Origin: Pseudomonas khorasanensis
GTDB taxonomy: Bacteria; Pseudomonadota; Gammaproteobacteria; Pseudomonadales; Pseudomonadaceae
Direction: 5' to 3'
Length of the DNA: 64,000 nt
Assembly (NCBI RefSeq): GCF_014268505.2
Contig: NZ_JABWQP020000015.1
Location: 48,277-112,276 of the forward strand
Shown here piece after piece: positions 59,562-64,000 of the stretch; within the stretch, counting starts at the first letter, position 1; every line of letters begins with the position of its first letter. Below the pieces are notes generated by a model that saw nothing but the letters and a program-made list of their open reading frames with translations, did no database searches and was not told the origin of the DNA. The translations under genes and the position numbers were made by a program.

Positions 59562-61289
59562 TCAGTAACCCAGTGACAACCCAGTGTTGCGCCGGGGATC
59601 GTTGGCGCCATAGAAGCGATTCTTGCCAACCGGTTTGCCACCCAGCGACGGTGCGCCGACCAGAATCGCGGCGATGTGGTTGGGGTCCTGCGGGCCGGCA
59701 AACTTGTGGCCCCAGCTTTCGAGAATCTTCCGCGTATCCGGGCTGGCGGCGAAGTCTTCGAGGTTGGTTTCCTCCGGCATCCATTGCTGATGGAAGCGCG
59801 GTGCGTCGACCGCTTCCTGCAGGCCCATGCCGTAGTCGATGACATTGAGTATGGTCAGCAGGGTCGCGGTGATGATCCGGCTGCCGCCCGGCGTGCCGAC
59901 GACCATGACCACTTTGCCGTCCTTGGTCACGATGGTCGGACTCATCGACGACAGCGGCGCCTTGCCCGGCGCAATGGCGTTGGCTTCGCCCTGCACCAGT
60001 CCGTACATGTTCGGCACGCCGACCTTGGAAGTGAAATCGTCCATTTCGTCGTTGAGAATCACCCCGGTCTTGCTGGCCATCACGCCCGCGCCGAACCAGT
60101 CGTTGAGGGTGTAAGTGACCGAGACGGCATTGCCCCACTTGTCGACGATCGAATAGTGAGTGGTGTTGCTGCCTTCATGGGGTGCGACGCCGGGTTTCAG
60201 TTCAGCCGAAACGCCCGCCTTCTGCGGCTGTATGGCGTTGCGCAGTTTGGTCGCGTAGTTCTTGTCCAGCAGATGCTCGAGCGGATTTTTCACGAAATCC
60301 GGATCGCCGAGGTAGCTGTTGCGATCGACATAAGCGTGGCGCATGGCTTCGATCTGATAGTGCATGCCCTGGGCCGAATGGAAGCCCAGATCCTTCATCG
60401 GATAGCCTTCAAGAATGTTCATGATCTGGCAGATCACCACGCCACCGGAGCTTGGCGGCGGTGCCGAGACCACGTGGTAACCGCGATAATCGCACTCCAC
60501 CGGGGCCAGTTCGCGGGTCTTGTATTTGTCGAGGTCGGCCTGGGTGATGATGCCCTTGTTGGCCTGGCTGGACGTGACGATGGCATCGGCGACCCAGCCT
60601 TTATAGAACCCGTCGGCGCCCTTGTCGGAAATCGTGCGCAGGGTTTTCGCCAGGTCCTTCTGTATCAGCTTCTGCCCGACCTGCATCGGCTCGCCGTTAC
60701 TCAGGAAAATCGATCCGGAGTCGCGCATATCCTTCTTGAACACGTCGGTGGCGTACTCCAGCAGTTCAACGTCGCCCTGCTGCAGTTCAAAACCGTCTTC
60801 AGCCAGTTTGATCGCCGGGGCGATCATCTCCTTGCGCGGTTTGGTGCCGTATTTACTCAGAGCCAACTCCATGCCAGACACGGTGCCCGGCACGCCCACC
60901 GCCAGGTGACCACGGGTGCTCAGCTCTGGGATGACGTTGCCTTCCTTGTCCAGATACATGTTGGCGGTGGCTGCCAACGGGGCTTTTTCACGAAAGTCGA
61001 GAAAGGTCTTGCGCCCGTCCGCCAGTTGAATCGTCATGAAACCGCCGCCGCCAAGATTGCCCGCAGCGGGATAGACCACCGCCAGCGCGTACCCCACGGC
61101 CACCGCCGCGTCTACGGCGTTACCGCCGCTCTTCAGTACATCGACGCCGACGTGGGTTGCCAGATGCTGCGCGGTGACCACCATGCCGTTTTCTGCCGCA
61201 ACCGGTGCCACCGATGCCGCGTGAGCCATGAGACAGCTGAGTGCCAGGGAGGTCGCTATCAGCGTTCTGGCCAAAGGTTCGTACTTCAT
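59562..61289 (-). CDS. ggt: Gamma-glutamyltransferase
   Basis: A 575-residue Ntn-type enzyme precursor with a signal peptide (about 1-24, AHA cut). Autocleavage should occur before T376 (TTHYS), giving a large and a small subunit; the conserved NDEMDDF and GTPGGSRIIT blocks are in the small subunit. It hydrolyses or transpeptidates gamma-glutamyl compounds such as glutathione in the periplasm. It is divergent from ogt. Confidence 0.96.
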   Translation of the reverse strand: MKYEPLARTLIATSLALSCLMAHAASVAPVAAENGMVVTAQHLATHVGVDVLKSGGNAVDAAVAVGYALAVVYPAAGNLGGGGFMTIQLADGRKTFLDFREKAPLAATANMYLDKEGNVIPELSTRGHLAVGVPGTVSGMELALSKYGTKPRKEMIAPAIKLAEDGFELQQGDVELLEYATDVFKKDMRDSGSIFLSNGEPMQVGQKLIQKDLAKTLRTISDKGADGFYKGWVADAIVTSSQANKGIITQADLDKYKTRELAPVECDYRGYHVVSAPPPSSGGVVICQIMNILEGYPMKDLGFHSAQGMHYQIEAMRHAYVDRNSYLGDPDFVKNPLEHLLDKNYATKLRNAIQPQKAGVSAELKPGVAPHEGSNTTHYSIVDKWGNAVSVTYTLNDWFGAGVMASKTGVILNDEMDDFTSKVGVPNMYGLVQGEANAIAPGKAPLSSMSPTIVTKDGKVVMVVGTPGGSRIITATLLTILNVIDYGMGLQEAVDAPRFHQQWMPEETNLEDFAASPDTRKILESWGHKFAGPQDPNHIAAILVGAPSLGGKPVGKNRFYGANDPRRNTGLSLGY

Positions 61290-61439
61290 GAGTCGGTCTC
61301 TTTTTTGTTTTCGGGATCTGAGCGAAACGAAGGGGAACGTTTCGGGAGCAACAAGCAGTATGGTCGTCTTTGCGGATTGCGCCTGCGCGTTCAGGCAGTA
61401 TGCTGGACCGCATTAATGCCGAGATCCGGAGCCGTCGTC

Positions 61440-61955
61440 ATGTCGTACACATTCATTACCCTGCCCTCTCCGGTCGGCGCGTTGAAGCTGGTCGCGAATG
61501 GCTCACGACTGGTGGCCATCCTCTGGGAAAACGACAAACCCAACCGGGTGCGTCTCGGACCGATGCACGAGGTATCCGACACGCCAATCCTCGTGCAAAC
61601 CGCTCGGCAGCTAGAAGAATATTTCGCCGGCACACGGGATCGCTTCGATCTGGACCTGGAATTTGTTGGCAGCGAATTCCAGATAAAAGTCTGGGCGGCG
61701 TTGCTGACCATTCCCTTCGGCGAGACGCGCACCTACAGCCAGATCGCCGTACAAATCGGCAATCCTGCCGCGGTTCGGGCAGTCGGCGCCGCGAACGGAC
61801 GCAACCCGATTTCCATCGTTGCGCCGTGTCACCGGGTGATCGGCGCGTCGGGCAAACTGACCGGGTTTGCCGGTGGGCTTGAAGCCAAAGAGCGGTTACT
61901 GACACTTGAGGGTGGTCAGTGGTCGACATTTGGCAAAACGGGTGAGCTGTTCTGA
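61440..61955 (+). CDS. ogt: Methylated-DNA-[protein]-cysteine methyltransferase
   Basis: A 171-residue DNA repair protein. The acceptor is C130 in APCHRVIG, followed by GKLTGFAGGLEAKERLL, and RAVGAANGRNP is the DNA-binding helix region. The frame is open over 1.7 kb upstream, antisense to ggt, so the ATG at 61440 is chosen by family length. It repairs O6-alkylguanine by suicidal transfer. Confidence 0.93.
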   Translation: MSYTFITLPSPVGALKLVANGSRLVAILWENDKPNRVRLGPMHEVSDTPILVQTARQLEEYFAGTRDRFDLDLEFVGSEFQIKVWAALLTIPFGETRTYSQIAVQIGNPAAVRAVGAANGRNPISIVAPCHRVIGASGKLTGFAGGLEAKERLLTLEGGQWSTFGKTGELF

Positions 61956-61956
61956 T

Positions 61957-62547
61957 TCAGGCATCAAACAGGTTATTCATCGCCGCGTACTGCAACAGCA
62001 TGATGGTCTTGGCATCGCAGATTTCGCCGCGCTGAAACGCGGCCAGCGCTTGATCAAAATCCCATTCAAGCACTTCCAGTTCTTCGGTCTCTTCTTCCAG
62101 TCCACCCCCGTCGCTGACCTTTGACGCCGCATCGTATTCAGCGATGAAAAAGTGCAGCTTCTCGGTCACCGAACCCGGGCTCATGTAGGCCTCGAATACC
62201 TTTTTTACGTCATGCACCCGATAGCCGGTTTCCTCTTCGGCTTCGTCACGAATCCGTTGTTCAGGTGCAGCACCTTCGAGCAGGCCCGCCGCCACCTCGA
62301 TCAGCAAACCGTCATGGCCATTGACGAACACCGGCAGGCGGAACTGGCGGGTCAACACCACCGTACGCTTTTCGCGGTTGAACAGAAGAATGGCGGCGCC
62401 GTTGCCACGGTCGTAAACCTCACGCGTCTGGCGTTGCCACTCGCCGTTGTTGCGGTGGTAATCGAAGGTGATTTTCTTCAGCAGATACCAGTCGTGGGAC
62501 AACACCTGCGTGTCGACGATGTTGACCCGTTCGGCTGTGTTGGACAT
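61957..62547 (-). CDS. nudK: GDP-mannose pyrophosphatase-type Nudix hydrolase
   Basis: A 196-residue Nudix protein with the box GLLEGAAPEQRIRDEAEEET plus GY (about 88-109, GX5EX7REUXEEXGU type). The N-terminal beta sheet (VLSHDWYLLKKITFDYHR) and EAYMSPGSVTEKLHFFIAEY match NudK, which hydrolyses GDP-mannose in E. coli. It is convergent with ogt, with one base between the stops. Confidence 0.9.
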   Translation of the reverse strand: MSNTAERVNIVDTQVLSHDWYLLKKITFDYHRNNGEWQRQTREVYDRGNGAAILLFNREKRTVVLTRQFRLPVFVNGHDGLLIEVAAGLLEGAAPEQRIRDEAEEETGYRVHDVKKVFEAYMSPGSVTEKLHFFIAEYDAASKVSDGGGLEEETEELEVLEWDFDQALAAFQRGEICDAKTIMLLQYAAMNNLFDA

Positions 62548-62743
62548 CGCATCGATCCTTTATTCATAGAGAGCGCCCATTGACGTAAACGCTCTGTTCC
62601 GGGGATGAAAAGCCAAACCTTATATCGCCTTACAACGCGTGTCGAACCGTCCTACAGACACCGCCTACTTCCCCGACTTCTTTCCTGTTTGATCCCCCGC
62701 AAAGTCCGCGCTCCTGTTTTTCCACGTGCGCGAGCGACTGCGA

Positions 62744-64000
62744 ATGTTTCAACCCGATCGGCTACTGGCCCTGAACAACAGCATCGGTCTGCTGGTGGTG
62801 GCCGCCCTGAATCCCAGGCAACCGGATTTCGAAGCGCTGATCGACGAGTTCCGGCTGTGCCTGAACCAGTACGACGCCTGGGCCGAGCAGTTCTGGACCG
62901 GGACGGCGCTGGACATCGAGCAGGTGTTCAAGGTCGGCAATGACGTGCAGCTGAGCGCGCCGATCGCCTCTCGGACACCCGTCAGTTCATCGGTAGTCAT
63001 GTGTCCGGCCGACGGCCCGCTGACGCTGGTGCATCTGTTCGAAGCGGCGCGCTTTGTGCCGATAGGCGACACGCCGGTCATCCTTGAACCGGTGCTGAGC
63101 GATGTCGGCGGTGTCCTGACCTTCGGCGAACCGCTGCGCCATACCATCGGCTCGAGCGGGATTCTGCAGGTGACCGATTGCCAGCGGGGCCAGCGCTATC
63201 GCATCACCTTCTTTCCTGATGTTTCCTGCGCCCATGTGCGAGCGCTGTATGCCTCCTATGAAGGGGTCATCGGCGGTCTCGAAACCTGGTTGCGCGGCGA
63301 ATGGACAGGCTTTCAGCCGCAATGGACAGAGTTTTCCAGCGCCGGTTTTCTGGATCGTTACGGGCAGTTGCAACAGGCCGACTGGCGAGGTTTTGAAAAA
63401 GCCCTCACTGGCCTGTGGGAGGAGATCCAGCAGCTCTTCGCCCTGCTCGCCGATCTGCAGGAACACAGCGAAAAACTGCTGGAGTACCTCAGCGCGGCCG
63501 AGCTGGAAGCGCTGCTCGCGGCCTCCGGCGAGGCCATCGCCGACGCCTTGTTGATGCTCAGCGACGAGCCGTTGCTGTTCATTCACCTGGCCGCGTTCAC
63601 CAGTTGGCTGAAGATGCTGCCACCGCAGTATCTCGCGGAAGTGGTGGCCGAGGTGCGGGCCGAGCTGTTGATCAGCTTTCTGTTGGTGCGCGTGGCGGGC
63701 GGTGCCGGCGTGCCGCTGCGCCTGAGCAGCAAAGTGCTGGCGAAGATCAAATCGCCACGGGCGCGCGACTGGCTGGCGGCGTCAGCTTTGCGTTTGGCTG
63801 AACTGACTTCGACGCCGGAACTCAAGCAACACGCGAGCACCTTGAAGCCATTGATGTTAAATGCGCGCGAGGTTGAGCTGAAGCCGACGCCGTCCATTGC
63901 GCTGAACATTCGGCAGGCGGACGCCGTGGTGCTGAACGTGCCGAATCCGGCGCCACTCGCGCGGGAAAAATCCCACGGCATGGCGCGACTCGAGCGCCAT
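62744..64000 (+). CDS. Start of a large protein, possibly RHS-type; 3' end outside the window
   Basis: An open frame of 419 codons without a stop before the window edge. From the ATG at 62744 it reads MFQPDRLLALNNSIGLLVVA. A TGA in the same frame at 62690-62692 limits upstream extension; a GTG at 62726 is the only other start, and neither has a strong ribosome site. The coding part is helical and soluble, with a hydrophobic belt (AELLISFLLVRVAGGAGVPL, about 305-325). Text such as CPADGPLTLVHLFEAARFVPIGD is, to my memory, like the N-terminal region of some Pseudomonas RHS or secreted-toxin proteins. This is unproven. Confidence 0.6.
   Translation, partial: MFQPDRLLALNNSIGLLVVAALNPRQPDFEALIDEFRLCLNQYDAWAEQFWTGTALDIEQVFKVGNDVQLSAPIASRTPVSSSVVMCPADGPLTLVHLFEAARFVPIGDTPVILEPVLSDVGGVLTFGEPLRHTIGSSGILQVTDCQRGQRYRITFFPDVSCAHVRALYASYEGVIGGLETWLRGEWTGFQPQWTEFSSAGFLDRYGQLQQADWRGFEKALTGLWEEIQQLFALLADLQEHSEKLLEYLSAAELEALLAASGEAIADALLMLSDEPLLFIHLAAFTSWLKMLPPQYLAEVVAEVRAELLISFLLVRVAGGAGVPLRLSSKVLAKIKSPRARDWLAASALRLAELTSTPELKQHASTLKPLMLNAREVELKPTPSIALNIRQADAVVLNVPNPAPLAREKSHGMARLERH

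Noticed and set aside
59676..61955. 759-codon + frame continuous with ogt.
   Set aside because: All but the last 171 codons are antisense to ggt. The true ogt start is at 61440.
62605..62943. 112-codon + frame near the right end.
   Set aside because: Low-complexity Arg-rich shadow of the long open frame in the next phase.
1..64000. tRNA, rRNA, insertion sequence or prophage genes.
   Set aside because: None could be recognised by eye on either strand.

Overview
The window is a gene-dense stretch of a Pseudomonas chromosome, most likely from the P. fluorescens complex. This rests on the bkdR/bkdA1A2B/lpdV cluster, an hcnABC hydrogen cyanide synthase operon with its ANR and Rsm signals, and many Pseudomonas-type REP palindromes between genes. 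No rRNA, tRNA, CRISPR array, prophage or insertion sequence was seen. Both ends cut through genes.

Left part (1-17.1 kb). A sulfide-defence module (flavin oxidoreductase, BigR-like ArsR repressor, persulfide dioxygenase-like hydrolase) is followed by the branched-chain keto-acid dehydrogenase operon with its Lrp-type activator, and by ilvE. Together bkd and ilvE handle Val/Leu/Ile interconversion and breakdown. Next come a two-gene DNA repair or modification unit (radical SAM plus DUF4130-type protein) behind a near-perfect LexA box, a divergent ArsR/P450 pair, mntH and several envelope proteins.

Middle part (17.1-37.2 kb). It holds an AotO-like hydrolase with an AotJ-like binding protein, a rhodanese/FtrA pair, a HigBA-type toxin-antitoxin module, a protealysin-like M4 protease with a downstream emfourin-like inhibitor, LemA with an M48 protease, an MFS carboxylate transporter with a binding protein and LysR regulator, a Kef-type antiporter, and hcnABC.

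Right part (37.2-64 kb). It holds a two-component system, a TetR/thioesterase pair with two adjoining operators, YceI, a MATE exporter, a secreted chorismate mutase, a small secreted protein made of nine 13-residue repeats, a diguanylate cyclase, a MocR/EamA pair, an AraC/AhpD-like pair, a hybrid sensor kinase, a SulP transporter, gamma-glutamyltransferase, an alkyltransferase, a Nudix hydrolase, and the start of a large open frame that may be an RHS-type protein.

Many units are regulator plus divergent target. At least five classes of palindromic intergenic repeat recur. Start sites were often chosen downstream of the longest open frame, from ribosome-binding sites and known family lengths. 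Family names come from recognition of motifs and remembered homologues; no searches were run.
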